Source of the DNA: Chryseobacterium indicum
GTDB lineage: Bacteria > Bacteroidota > Bacteroidia > Flavobacteriales > Weeksellaceae
Direction: 5' to 3'
DNA: 64,000 bases
NCBI RefSeq assembly: GCF_021504595.1
Contig: NZ_JACSGT010000001.1
Span: 868,001 to 932,000 of the forward strand
Part shown: positions 1 to 7,701 of the stretch, in pieces
Position numbering within the stretch: position 1 is the stretch's first letter
How the letters are laid out: every line of letters starts with the position of its first letter
Notes under the pieces: model-generated
Seen by the model: the letters and a program-made list of their open reading frames with translations, nothing else
Databases searched by the model: none
What the model was told of the DNA's origin: nothing
Program-made: the position numbers and the translations under genes

Positions 1-244
1 TATTTGGAGACACTTTTAAATCTGAATACCCAGAATTAAAGCCATTATTTATATCATAATTTTTAATAGCTGTAGCTTTATTTTTTTGTATGAGATAAGG
101 CTGATAAAACAAATCCATTTCTTTATCATATTTTAAGAAACCAAGTGTACAATCTGGTGTAATTTTTATTGTTTTAACAAAATTCATTTTTTTTGAACAT
201 GAAATTAATGTCATAAAAAAAAGTGCTAGTAATAATTTTTTCAT
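1..244 (-). CDS. Lipoprotein, partial (runs off the left edge); possible immunity protein
   Basis: Open frame starting with ATG at 244 and continuing past base 1. The visible 81 residues begin with a short lipoprotein signal peptide (MKKLLLALFF, lipobox LISC with the lipidated Cys at residue 16), so the product should be anchored to a membrane facing the periplasm. The rest has no family I recognise. Its ATG overlaps the TGA of the upstream gene (ATGA), which suggests translational coupling. A lipoprotein coupled to a possible peptidoglycan hydrolase is the usual arrangement for an immunity protein, but that role is inferred from position only. Confidence 0.7.
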   Translation of the reverse strand, partial: MKKLLLALFFMTLISCSKKMNFVKTIKITPDCTLGFLKYDKEMDLFYQPYLIQKNKATAIKNYDINNGFNSGYSDLKVSPN

Positions 245-1512
245 AGTTTATTTTTTAATTGATCGTATCTTATTTTTGCATTTGTCATTGAATATCCTTT
301 GCTTTTTTCTCCTCTAAGAGGACCATAGATTTCTAATATTTTCTTTTCGTAAACAGAAAAATTGTTACCCCAATCATTTGGATTTTTTGATACTTGTGAA
401 TTTTGTTTAAAAAAAGTGTCTAATGATTCGCCAAAGCATTTCTTTACATGTGCCTTTCTATTTACATGATGATCTAATGCAATAGCTCTGCCTAATTTTG
501 TTTTTAAAAAGTCACCAATTTTATAGTTGTAATTTGAAGGTTTAATTTGCAAGCAAAAATGTAATCTTTCAATAAAATCTTCAATCTGTTTTGTCTGAAA
601 ATCCGTATCATTTAGTAATTTTATAATTGCTTCCAAAGGTTTACATTGAGTGAATTTTTTAAAACTTTCTTTTGTAAATCCGTCACGTATGTAGTTTTTT
701 AGTTCTTTACCAGATATTCCATTATAAGATATTATATATTTATTATCTTTTGCCTCAACCTTCCAACCACATTTTTCAAGCTTTGAAGCCTTTTCTGGAA
801 ATGACATGTTAAACTCGTACAACTGAATCGGAAACTCACCTTCACCATCTGTATTTACTGTCTTTTGCATTGCTCCTGCTGAAAAAACTTCACTATCATA
901 GGATTGAACACAGTCTAAATTTCCTTCATTTTCTGACATAGCAATTAAAATATCTTTCTCATCTTGTGTTACAACAGAATTACTTATTAAATTATTCCAT
1001 AATTTAAATTGTTTTAACGAAATTTCTCCAACATATTCAGGACCAAAAGTTCCATGATATTCTGTACACCTTATTTTATTTTTATACTCACTTCCGCAAT
1101 TTTGCAATGAAGAAGATTCACTTTTAAAAACAGTCTTAAAATTTTGGCTTTTTGCAGAAATATTATCTACAGAAATAATGGCGTAAAAATTATTTTTACT
1201 TCCAATCATGTTGTCAGAATATTTATGATATCCAAAAGACAATTTAGATATGCCATTGGACACTTTCTCTATTTTTGAAATTCCTTCAGGGTAAAAGCCT
1301 AATTTCCCCTCTCTATAGACTGATAAAGAACAAATAAAATCTTTTAAGCCTTTCGATTGTATTTCAAAGTATAAAGTTACATAGCCAGATTCTTCTTTAC
1401 AAGATAAATATTTAATTTTTAAATATTTATCTTGTAGTCCATTTTGTGTTCCTTGTGGATTATTGAGTGATAAAGCACTTACCGAATTAAATCCGTCATA
1501 AATTTTACTCAT
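241..1512 (-). CDS. Hypothetical protein with possible lysozyme-like domain; candidate antibacterial effector
   Basis: 423 residues, no signal peptide or membrane segment. The N-terminal half (about 1-150) looks like beta-rich non-catalytic sequence. The C-terminal half contains the stretch MSENEG at residues 192-197 followed about 15 residues later by FSAGAMQ, a layout resembling the catalytic Glu region of lysozyme-superfamily domains. Later come a Cys-containing helical part and a DHHVNRKAHV segment. I cannot assign a family. The absence of a signal peptide with a possible wall-degrading domain and a coupled downstream lipoprotein fits effectors delivered by contractile or other secretion systems. 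No secretion gene lies inside this window. Enzymatic activity is a guess. Confidence 0.6.
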   Translation of the reverse strand: MSKIYDGFNSVSALSLNNPQGTQNGLQDKYLKIKYLSCKEESGYVTLYFEIQSKGLKDFICSLSVYREGKLGFYPEGISKIEKVSNGISKLSFGYHKYSDNMIGSKNNFYAIISVDNISAKSQNFKTVFKSESSSLQNCGSEYKNKIRCTEYHGTFGPEYVGEISLKQFKLWNNLISNSVVTQDEKDILIAMSENEGNLDCVQSYDSEVFSAGAMQKTVNTDGEGEFPIQLYEFNMSFPEKASKLEKCGWKVEAKDNKYIISYNGISGKELKNYIRDGFTKESFKKFTQCKPLEAIIKLLNDTDFQTKQIEDFIERLHFCLQIKPSNYNYKIGDFLKTKLGRAIALDHHVNRKAHVKKCFGESLDTFFKQNSQVSKNPNDWGNNFSVYEKKILEIYGPLRGEKSKGYSMTNAKIRYDQLKNKL

Positions 1513-1572
1513 GATATTTTTTTAATTATTAAAACAAAATAAAACCATCATGACGACAAAACTTGACGTATA

Positions 1573-1965
1573 TTATAGAGAAATAACTTTTTTTATTTTC
1601 TTCCCTTCCAAAATCATTTTACAATCCTTCTTTTTCTCAGGATCATACACATGATATTTCGTTTCCCATTCTTCCAATTGATATAAAATCGGAAGGAGAG
1701 CCAATCCTTTCTCTGTGAGTGAATATTCAACTCTTGGAGGAATTTCTTTAAACTCCTCACGAATTACCAAACCATCGGATTCCATTTCTCTAAGCTGATC
1801 GGTCAGAACTTTTCTGGAGATCACATTAATCCTCGCCGCCAATTCTCCAAAACGCAGTTTCCGGTCTTTAATCACCAAAACAATGATGGGCTTCCATTTG
1901 CTTCCCAGAGCGGACATTGCTTTTCCTAAAGGACAACTGTATTGCATTAATTCGTTCTTTTTCAT
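1573..1965 (-). CDS. HxlR family winged-helix transcriptional regulator
   Basis: 130 residues, the normal size for the family. The start MKKNELMQYSCPLGKAMSALGSK contains the Cys near residue 11 and the CPL..A...(G)SKWK pattern of HxlR regulators. A winged helix follows (RFGELAARINVISRKVLTDQLREMESDGL, then the wing RVEYSLTEKG). Some relatives use this Cys to sense electrophiles, disulfide or aldehyde stress. The gene is divergent from an old yellow enzyme at 2347, a target commonly controlled by HxlR proteins, and repeated GTTAC half-sites lie between them. It is therefore likely to regulate itself and the flavoenzyme. Confidence 0.9.
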   Translation of the reverse strand: MKKNELMQYSCPLGKAMSALGSKWKPIIVLVIKDRKLRFGELAARINVISRKVLTDQLREMESDGLVIREEFKEIPPRVEYSLTEKGLALLPILYQLEEWETKYHVYDPEKKKDCKMILEGKKIKKVISL

Positions 1966-2225
1966 AAGGTGTATTTCTAATTTTTATTCGTATTATTGAA
2001 CACGAAGTTCACAAGGATTTCTATCTTCTAACTGTCTTAAGCTTCACAAAGGCGCTTTGCTTATAAGAGTTTACAAAGGATTTAAGCTTATATACCTTAT
2101 GCATTTTTATGAATAAACTTTACAATAAAGCATACGCTTATCTTGTGTTCCTTTTTACTCTGTCGAACTTTCGGTTTGCGGTTAAATAAAAATTAAAACC
2201 CAACCCGTATATAAAGAGCTCATCT

Positions 2226-2322
2226 GTTACTTTAAAGTTACTAATGTAAGTTACTGCAAAGTTACTACTTTTTTCAATTCAAAAGATACAAATATGAACT
2301 ATTATTAGTTACTTTGTGTAAC
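2226..2322. promoter_or_regulatory. GTTAC half-site array; probable HxlR operators
   Basis: Five copies of GTTAC on the + strand start at 2226, 2237, 2250, 2261 and 2308. The last forms a perfect inverted repeat GTTAC-n5-GTAAC (2308-2322), and 2238-2254 holds the smaller palindrome TTAC-n4-GTAA. The 381-bp gap between the divergent regulator (start 1965) and the flavoenzyme (start 2347) otherwise holds only AT-rich sequence. The palindrome ends 24 bases before the ATG of the flavoenzyme, placed to block its promoter. That HxlR binds it is inferred. Confidence 0.6.
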
Positions 2323-2346
2323 AATTATAAAATAATTAAGTTAAAA

Positions 2347-3408
2347 ATGAGCACAGAATCATTATTTCAACCTTTTAAATACAAGAATTTAGAACTTAAA
2401 AATAGAATCGTAATGGCTCCGATGACGAGAGCACAATCCGATAACGGAGTTCCTACGCAGCAAATCACAGATTATTATGCAAGAAGAGCGGCTTCCGAAG
2501 TGGGATTAATTCTTTCGGAAGGAACGGTAATTAACAGACCTGGTTCAAAAAACTTACAGAATATCCCTGATTTTTACGGAACAGAAGCATTGAACGGCTG
2601 GAAAAACGTAATCGATGCAGTTCATGAAAACGGAGGAAAAATGGGACCACAAATCTGGCACGTTGGAGACACAAGAATGTCAGAAGATTATCCTTCGGTT
2701 GAGATGGAAAAAGCTTCTGCCATGACGTTGGAAGACATTCAGGATACGATTGCTCAGTTTGCGGCTTCTGCAAAATCTGCGAAAGATCTTGGATTCGATG
2801 TTTTGGAAATTCACGGAGCGCATGGTTATCTCATCGATCAGTTTTTTTGGGATGTAACCAATACAAGAACCGATGAATACGGAGGTAAAACCCTGAAAGA
2901 AAGAAGCAGATTTGCGGTAGATGTGGTGAAAGCAATCAGAGCTGCGGTTGGTGAAGATTTCACGATTATTATTCGTCTTTCTCAGTGGAAACAGCAGGAT
3001 TATTCTGTAAAACTTGCGAATACACCGGAAGAAATGGAAGAGTGGTTATTGCCATTAAAAGAAGCGGGAGTTGATATTTTCCACTGCTCTCAAAGACGTT
3101 TCTGGGAAGCAGAATTCGAAGGCTCTGATCTTAACTTCGCAGGCTGGGCAAAAAAAATTACCGGACAGCCAACCATTACTGTAGGTTCTGTAGGTCTTGA
3201 AGGAGATTTTATGGCGGCTTTCGGAGGACACGGAACTGAAAAAGCAGATTTAACAGAACTTACAAAAAGACTCGAAAGGGGAGATTTTGATCTTGTTGCT
3301 GTTGGTCGAGCGCTTTTACAGGATCCGGAATGGGTGAAGAAAGTCAAGGAAGAAAAGACAGACGAGCTTCAGGATTTCAAAGCAGAAAGCATGGCAATAC
3401 TTTATTAA
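2347..3408 (+). CDS. Old yellow enzyme family NADH:flavin oxidoreductase
   Basis: 353 residues from the ATG at 2347; an in-frame ATG 11 codons upstream is inside the operator region and adds a sequence that does not fit the family. The protein starts ESLFQPFKYKNLELKNRIVMAPMTRA, typical of OYEs. It has the substrate-binding motif EIHGAHGYLIDQFF, the DEYGGKTLKERSRF motif, and the late phosphate-binding region VAVGRALLQDPEW. These FMN enzymes reduce activated C=C bonds of electrophiles such as enones or quinones. Divergent from an HxlR regulator, so probably induced by electrophilic stress. A strong terminator follows. Confidence 0.93.
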   Translation: MSTESLFQPFKYKNLELKNRIVMAPMTRAQSDNGVPTQQITDYYARRAASEVGLILSEGTVINRPGSKNLQNIPDFYGTEALNGWKNVIDAVHENGGKMGPQIWHVGDTRMSEDYPSVEMEKASAMTLEDIQDTIAQFAASAKSAKDLGFDVLEIHGAHGYLIDQFFWDVTNTRTDEYGGKTLKERSRFAVDVVKAIRAAVGEDFTIIIRLSQWKQQDYSVKLANTPEEMEEWLLPLKEAGVDIFHCSQRRFWEAEFEGSDLNFAGWAKKITGQPTITVGSVGLEGDFMAAFGGHGTEKADLTELTKRLERGDFDLVAVGRALLQDPEWVKKVKEEKTDELQDFKAESMAILY

Positions 3409-3531
3409 AAGTCAAAAGTCAATGGTGAATTGCTTTGCTGTCAATTCTTATTGAACCATTCATTAACCAGCAAAGCGAATTAACTATTCACTTTCTACAT
3501 AATTTTACCTATCAATTATTTTAAACGAAAC

Positions 3532-3562
3532 CGCTTCAGGAGAGATCCTGAAGCGTTTTTTT
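3532..3562 (+). terminator. Rho-independent terminator of the old yellow enzyme gene
   Basis: Perfect 9-bp stem CGCTTCAGG / CCTGAAGCG with a 6-base loop followed by seven T residues. Confidence 0.85.
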
Positions 3563-3619
3563 CTTTGAAATATTCTAATGATTTAAAAGAACGTTAATTT
3601 CAGACACCTGAATTTACAT

Positions 3620-3781
3620 TTAATTAGGACATCCAAAAGTAACGGAAACACATTTCCAGTATCCCGGAATTCCATTTTTTGGCGGATAGTAACACTCTAC
3701 AGTGTTTGCTGGACATTCCGGAGCATTTCCTCCGTTGATTTTTTTCAAATCAGATTTTGGTAATTTTCTTAGATTTCTCAT
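3620..3781 (-). CDS. Bacteriocin-like GG-leader peptide, Cys-rich core
   Basis: 53 residues from the ATG at 3781. A longer frame from TTG at 3805 is rejected because that codon overlaps a good -7 box. The leader is MRNLRKLPKSDLKKINGG, ending in the double glycine at residues 17-18; this K-L-x-K-x-x-L-K-x-I-x-GG type is widespread in Chryseobacterium and is normally cut by a C39-peptidase ABC exporter. The predicted 35-residue core starts NAPECPAN and has four cysteines (23, 30, 44, 51), so two disulfides or modified residues are possible. No maturase or exporter is in the window. Function (antimicrobial or signalling) is unknown. Confidence 0.8.
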   Translation of the reverse strand: MRNLRKLPKSDLKKINGGNAPECPANTVECYYPPKNGIPGYWKCVSVTFGCPN

Positions 3782-3802
3782 AGGAATAATTTTGTTCGTT
3801 AC

Positions 3803-3810
3803 CAAATATA
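3803..3810 (-). promoter_or_regulatory. -7 box of the GG-leader peptide gene
   Basis: On the minus strand the sequence is TATATTTG, a perfect match to the Bacteroidota -7 consensus TAnnTTTG, 21 bases before the ATG at 3781. No well-spaced TTG (-33) is evident. Confidence 0.55.
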
Positions 3811-4134
3811 ATATTTCTCCACTAAATGAAAAAATAAAACAACCCTAAAAAAAGAATTTACTTTTTCCAATTCACCTTTAAGAAATTAAGCTTGATTAAA
3901 AGAAAATCAACGGGACGTTTAAACAAGCAAAGCTAACTTAAAATTCTTAACTCCTTACTGTAAAATCTCAATGGTTTAAATAAGAAGCTATTCTAAAAAC
4001 TAAAATAACTTTTCGATATTTTTTAACATTAAGATTTCATATTTAATTAAGAAAAATCAATATGAATTTGAAAGCTTTAATCAGCTAATTGCAATACTTT
4101 ATTACTTTTTTTTAATGTAAACAATAAACAAAAT
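3811..4134. other. AT-rich intergenic stretch, nothing recognised
   Basis: No coding frame, repeat or palindrome of note between the GG-leader peptide promoter and the terminator of the peptidase gene. Confidence 0.6.
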
Positions 4135-4164
4135 AAAACCGTTCCCAAAAATGCGAACGGTTTT
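4135..4164 (-). terminator. Rho-independent terminator of the C1 peptidase gene
   Basis: Stem AAAACCGTTC / GAACGGTTTT with a 10-base loop, flanked by A on one side and T on the other, so it can act on both strands. It lies 54 bases past the stop of the minus-strand peptidase. Confidence 0.75.
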
Positions 4165-4217
4165 TAACAGATTTAAATATCTAAAATTGTCATCAATAAT
4201 GACAAAAGTGATCACAT

Positions 4218-5420
4218 TTAGAGACCAATATTTTTTGTTGGTTTCAGTTGCTTTTTAATTGACTTAGGAAGCGCATCCTTATGAACCAGAATTGCTGTCG
4301 ATTTGTATTCTACATAAGGTCTTGTTACGTAAATATACCCTTCAAAATCATTCGTTACACCCCAGGAATTTTTCACCATATAATATTCTTTTCCCGACTG
4401 ATCTTTCGCCAGTCCTACGATGTGCATTCCATGATCATCCGTTGTAGAAAGATTATTCAAAGCCTTCTGACGCATATCTTCAGTAATCATCTTGTCTTTT
4501 TTCGGTTCTGTGAATAAAGTTCCTTTATTTTCTTTTGTAATCTGATCCAGATCCATGTCCGGAACATAAGCAACCCCATTTTTATAAGAGAAATAAGGCT
4601 CAGAAACATCCGTTGCCCAACCTACAGAATATCCTTTCTTTACAGCATTGTCGATAATTGCCGTTAAATCTTTCATCGGTACATTCCAGTCAGAATCATG
4701 GCTCCAGTTATCAGGAATCGGAACTACAAATTTCTGGTAATACGGATAATCCTTGTAAGAAGAAAGTTCTACATAATCTTCTGGATTGATTCCTACAACC
4801 TCTTTCGCAAAAGTTTGTGGCGTGTAAGATTTCCCTTCATATGTAAAGTTGGCAGGAACTTTTCCAAGATATTCATCTAGAATGGCATCAACGGAAGACA
4901 TCCAGTTGTCCGTCAGTTTTCCTTTAGAACCAGCCTGAACCAAACTGTCCAGAACAGGCTTCAATTTTCCCTGCATTTCAGAGAAATTATTTAAACTCTG
5001 CCCCTGCTTCAAACCTGTGTAAACATCCTGTGGAACCGCTCCGTATTTTTTATACATATTGATTACGTCGTGTAGTTCTCCGCCGTCTCCCCAACTGATC
5101 GCGCCATTATTCAGAACGTATAATTTGGCTTTATCGTGGTAAGAATTCCTTGCAGTGTATATCTCCGCCAGATCAACCGGTTTTTTGCCCATTCTCTGCA
5201 TCTCAGACTCAAGGAAAGAGTTTCCCGAGTAGCTCCAGCAGGTTCCCGAAGAACCCTGATTCTTTACCGAAGTCGCACCCACATCTTTCAGCGTGGTAAA
5301 CTGGAAATTGGCATTCTGAGATTGGTTGTTTTTTAACTTGTTGATTAAGTCATCCTGTGCAAACATCATACTTCCTGCAGACAAAACAAAAAGTAATGAC
5401 ACAAATTTTGAATTTTTCAT
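4218..5420 (-). CDS. Secreted papain-like (C1) cysteine peptidase, bleomycin hydrolase-like
   Basis: 400 residues with a signal peptide ending ..GSMMFAQ (about residue 22). The catalytic set of family C1 is visible: Gln55 and Cys61 in the NQGSSGTCWS motif, His333 in GMHIVG, and Asn351 in KNSWG. The length and the large insertion between Cys and His resemble the C1B/aminopeptidase-C group rather than small papains. There is no clear propeptide of the cathepsin type. Expected to be exported to the periplasm or outside and cut peptides. It is a single-gene unit with its own terminator; the nearby GG-leader peptide is not an obvious partner, since such leaders are cut by C39 peptidases. Confidence 0.88.
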   Translation of the reverse strand: MKNSKFVSLLFVLSAGSMMFAQDDLINKLKNNQSQNANFQFTTLKDVGATSVKNQGSSGTCWSYSGNSFLESEMQRMGKKPVDLAEIYTARNSYHDKAKLYVLNNGAISWGDGGELHDVINMYKKYGAVPQDVYTGLKQGQSLNNFSEMQGKLKPVLDSLVQAGSKGKLTDNWMSSVDAILDEYLGKVPANFTYEGKSYTPQTFAKEVVGINPEDYVELSSYKDYPYYQKFVVPIPDNWSHDSDWNVPMKDLTAIIDNAVKKGYSVGWATDVSEPYFSYKNGVAYVPDMDLDQITKENKGTLFTEPKKDKMITEDMRQKALNNLSTTDDHGMHIVGLAKDQSGKEYYMVKNSWGVTNDFEGYIYVTRPYVEYKSTAILVHKDALPKSIKKQLKPTKNIGL

Positions 5421-5523
5421 TACTAAAAAGATTATTTATACGAATAGTCGTTCCTGTTAAAGATTTGTTACAAAGGCAAAGGTTAAATTGAATATCGTGT
5501 TTTCCGACAAAAAAGTTTTTTAT

Positions 5524-5635
5524 CAGGAGCTGTTTCGCGCTTTCGCTACTCGCTTTTTCGTTTTTTTCGGCGGCGGCTTTGCCGCCGCCGAAAACCCAAA
5601 AAGAGCTCAGACAGACCGCTCAATCACGGCTAATA
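5524..5635. repeat. Dispersed hairpin repeat, copy 1
   Basis: A GC-rich island in AT-rich DNA. It has a conserved left part (TTTCGCTACTCGCTTTTT at 5541-5558), a perfect 14-bp hairpin TTTTCGGCGGCGGC / GCCGCCGCCGAAAA (5564-5594, loop TTT), and a conserved right part beginning AAAAAGAGCTCAGACA and ending CGGCTA. The same outer parts, around a different hairpin, occur at 42711-42816. It fills much of the 526-bp gap between the peptidase and the sigma factor; the rest of that gap has no gene. Confidence 0.8.
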
Positions 5636-5899
5636 TAGAACTCCTTCATTTTAAATATTTGTTGTGACCATTAAATTTGTCATGCTGAAAGCATCTGTTA
5701 CTAATTTTCCATATCATTTTTCTACTACATTTGGATAATTACGACATCATAAACTTTGTGAAAATAATTTTAAAAAAATAAAAAATAAAATATTTCAAAA
5801 ATGTGAAGTATAGGCTTCATTTACAGGTGTTTTCGTTCTTAATTTATTTGCCTCCTTCATTAAAATTCATTATTTTTTCAAAAAAGTTTACTATGTTTC

Positions 5900-5926
5900 C
5901 AACCTTTTTGAAATTTTCTGCATCTA
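5900..5926 (+). promoter_or_regulatory. Possible ECF-type promoter of the sigma factor operon
   Basis: CAACC (5900-5904) and GCATCTA (5920-5926) separated by 15 bases, 20 bases before the sigma factor ATG. An AACC-type -35 followed by a short -10 is the general form of autoregulated ECF promoters. This assignment is by eye. Confidence 0.4.
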
Positions 5927-5946
5927 TGTAGATATAAAGCCTGATT

Positions 5947-6465
5947 ATGGAACGAGAGTTACTATTAGAATGTCAACGGAACGACCGCAATGCGCAGCGG
6001 AAAGTCTACGAAAGGATGGCGGGAAAACTGTATACTGTCTGCAAACGGTATCTGAAAAATGATGAAGATATAGAAGAAGTTTTGGCAGACACTTTTTATA
6101 AGATTTTTACAAAAATAAACCAGCTTCATAATCCCGAGATTTTTGAAGCGTGGGCGAAAAAGATTGCAGTAAATGAGTGCCTGCAAAAAATAAGATCTAC
6201 GAAAGAACTGCATATTTCTTTAGAAGAAGACCATGCCGTTTCTACAGATTCTGAACTGGAAAATGTATCGTTTGAAAAAGATATTTTAAGTCTTTTAAAC
6301 TTTCTCCCGGAAGGCTGCAGAGCTATTTTCAACCTTTTTGCCATTGAAGGATACCCTCATAAGGAAATTGCAGCCATGCTTTCTATCAGCGAAGGAACCT
6401 CAAAATCCCAGCTCAATTTTGCCAGAAAAAGACTTCAGGAACTTTTGATTCATCAAAACATTTAA
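5947..6465 (+). CDS. ECF RNA polymerase sigma factor (sigma-70 family)
   Basis: 172 residues. Region 2 lies about 10-75 (QRKVYERMAGKLYTVCKRYL, then DEDIEEVLADTFYKIF) and region 4 about 105-165 (LPEGCRAIFNLFAIEGYPHKEIA, then the recognition helix SEGTSKSQLNFARKRL). No region 3, as expected for an ECF sigma. The next gene, 12 bases downstream, encodes a membrane protein placed where the anti-sigma factor normally is. The sigma probably drives this operon in response to an envelope signal. Confidence 0.93.
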   Translation: MERELLLECQRNDRNAQRKVYERMAGKLYTVCKRYLKNDEDIEEVLADTFYKIFTKINQLHNPEIFEAWAKKIAVNECLQKIRSTKELHISLEEDHAVSTDSELENVSFEKDILSLLNFLPEGCRAIFNLFAIEGYPHKEIAAMLSISEGTSKSQLNFARKRLQELLIHQNI

Positions 6466-6477
6466 ACTTTTACAACA

Positions 6478-7602
6478 ATGGAAAACAATTCAATAGATAA
6501 AACATTCAACGAGGCTTCTAAAACACTGGAAGAACCTGCGACTTTTCCTGGGTTTGATAAAGTTTGGGCAAAAGTGGAAGAAAAATTAGACAGAAAAGAA
6601 GAAAAGAAGAGTAAAATAGTTCCGATCTGGCTTCCTTATGGTGTTGCCGCAAGTTTATTAATCGGATCTGCAATCTTTTACTTTTCCGGTAAAAAAGAAA
6701 AAGCGGAAGTAACCCAACAAATTATTGCAAAAAATATAATTTCCGAAAACAAACCTTCTGTTGCTGTTTCAGAACATATTCAAAAAATGGACAGTACCAT
6801 AAAGGTGAATATTCAAAAGGAAACTTTGCCTCCTGTAACGATGGCTGCTGAAGCTCCGAATGCTATGATTACAGCACCACTTCCGGTAATTTCTTCCGTT
6901 CCGGCAGCTTCTCCAGCACATTACGAAGCACCTGAAATTCCTGAAAAAATCGATAAAATAATTCAGGAGGTTCCCAAAAATCAAAATACAGAAGTGGTAA
7001 TTGCGATGGGAATTAAAAAAGAAAAAGCTTCAATGGTGAATTCTCTTGCTTCATCTTCATTAGAGAAAAAGAGACTTACCGATCTTAATGCAGTTGCAGA
7101 TACGGCAGAAGCAGTCTATTCTACCAATCCGTATGATCTGAAAGAATCTTCTCAGGAACCTGAAATTCTGGCATACAATAAAGGATATCTTCAGGCAAAA
7201 CAATCTGTTGCAGGAAATTATCAGGGCTTAGCGAATAAGATAGGGAACAAAGAAGCGATAAATTCAATTCGTGGAGCGGCTTCAGGCGTGAATATCAATT
7301 CAATTTCGGGAAGACAGGGTTCCGGAAAAGTGGATATCTCGATCAGTTGTGAAGGTTCATCCAAAACCAATAACAGTCCGCTGTTCGTTATCAACGGAAA
7401 GGCAACAGACTCCGAACTTTTCAAGAGAATTGATCCTAATAAAATAGAATCCATCCGTGTTTTTAAAGCAGAAACAGCGACCGTACTTTTCGGAAACCAA
7501 GGCGCGAATGGAGCTGTTCTGGTGGAAACAAAAGACATTTCCCGAAAAGAAAGAAGAATGCTGAAAAGACTGCTTAAAAAAGAAAAACTGCTGAAAAAGT
7601 AG
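6478..7602 (+). CDS. Membrane protein with C-terminal TonB-receptor plug-like domain; putative anti-sigma factor
   Basis: 374 residues. Residues 1-55 are cytoplasmic and charged, one membrane helix spans about 58-76 (LPYGVAASLLIGSAIFYF), and a long low-complexity region follows. Residues about 262-355 resemble the plug of SusC/RagA receptors: SIRGAASGVNI, then SPLFVINGKA, then IDPNKIESIRVFKAETATVLFG and NQGANGAVLVETK. The position after an ECF sigma and the single-span topology fit an anti-sigma factor, but the periplasmic part is a plug instead of a FecR domain. It ends in a very basic tail. The plug is clear; the anti-sigma role is inferred. Confidence 0.75.
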   Translation: MENNSIDKTFNEASKTLEEPATFPGFDKVWAKVEEKLDRKEEKKSKIVPIWLPYGVAASLLIGSAIFYFSGKKEKAEVTQQIIAKNIISENKPSVAVSEHIQKMDSTIKVNIQKETLPPVTMAAEAPNAMITAPLPVISSVPAASPAHYEAPEIPEKIDKIIQEVPKNQNTEVVIAMGIKKEKASMVNSLASSSLEKKRLTDLNAVADTAEAVYSTNPYDLKESSQEPEILAYNKGYLQAKQSVAGNYQGLANKIGNKEAINSIRGAASGVNINSISGRQGSGKVDISISCEGSSKTNNSPLFVINGKATDSELFKRIDPNKIESIRVFKAETATVLFGNQGANGAVLVETKDISRKERRMLKRLLKKEKLLKK

Positions 7603-7645
7603 CTCTCTAAACCTCCAAACTAATATTCATTCAATATAAAATCTG

Positions 7646-7677
7646 AAAAAAGAAATTTCTTCGGAGGTTTCTTTTTT
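7646..7677 (+). terminator. Terminator-like hairpin between the anti-sigma-like and barrel genes
   Basis: AAAAAAGAAA / TTTCTTTTTT stem with a 12-base loop in the 99-bp gap. AAACCTCC near 7608 can also pair with GGAGGTTT near 7664, giving an alternative fold. It may make expression of the downstream genes weaker than that of the sigma factor. Confidence 0.45.
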
Positions 7678-7701
7678 CGCCTTTTAATCAACAAAAATAC
7701 C

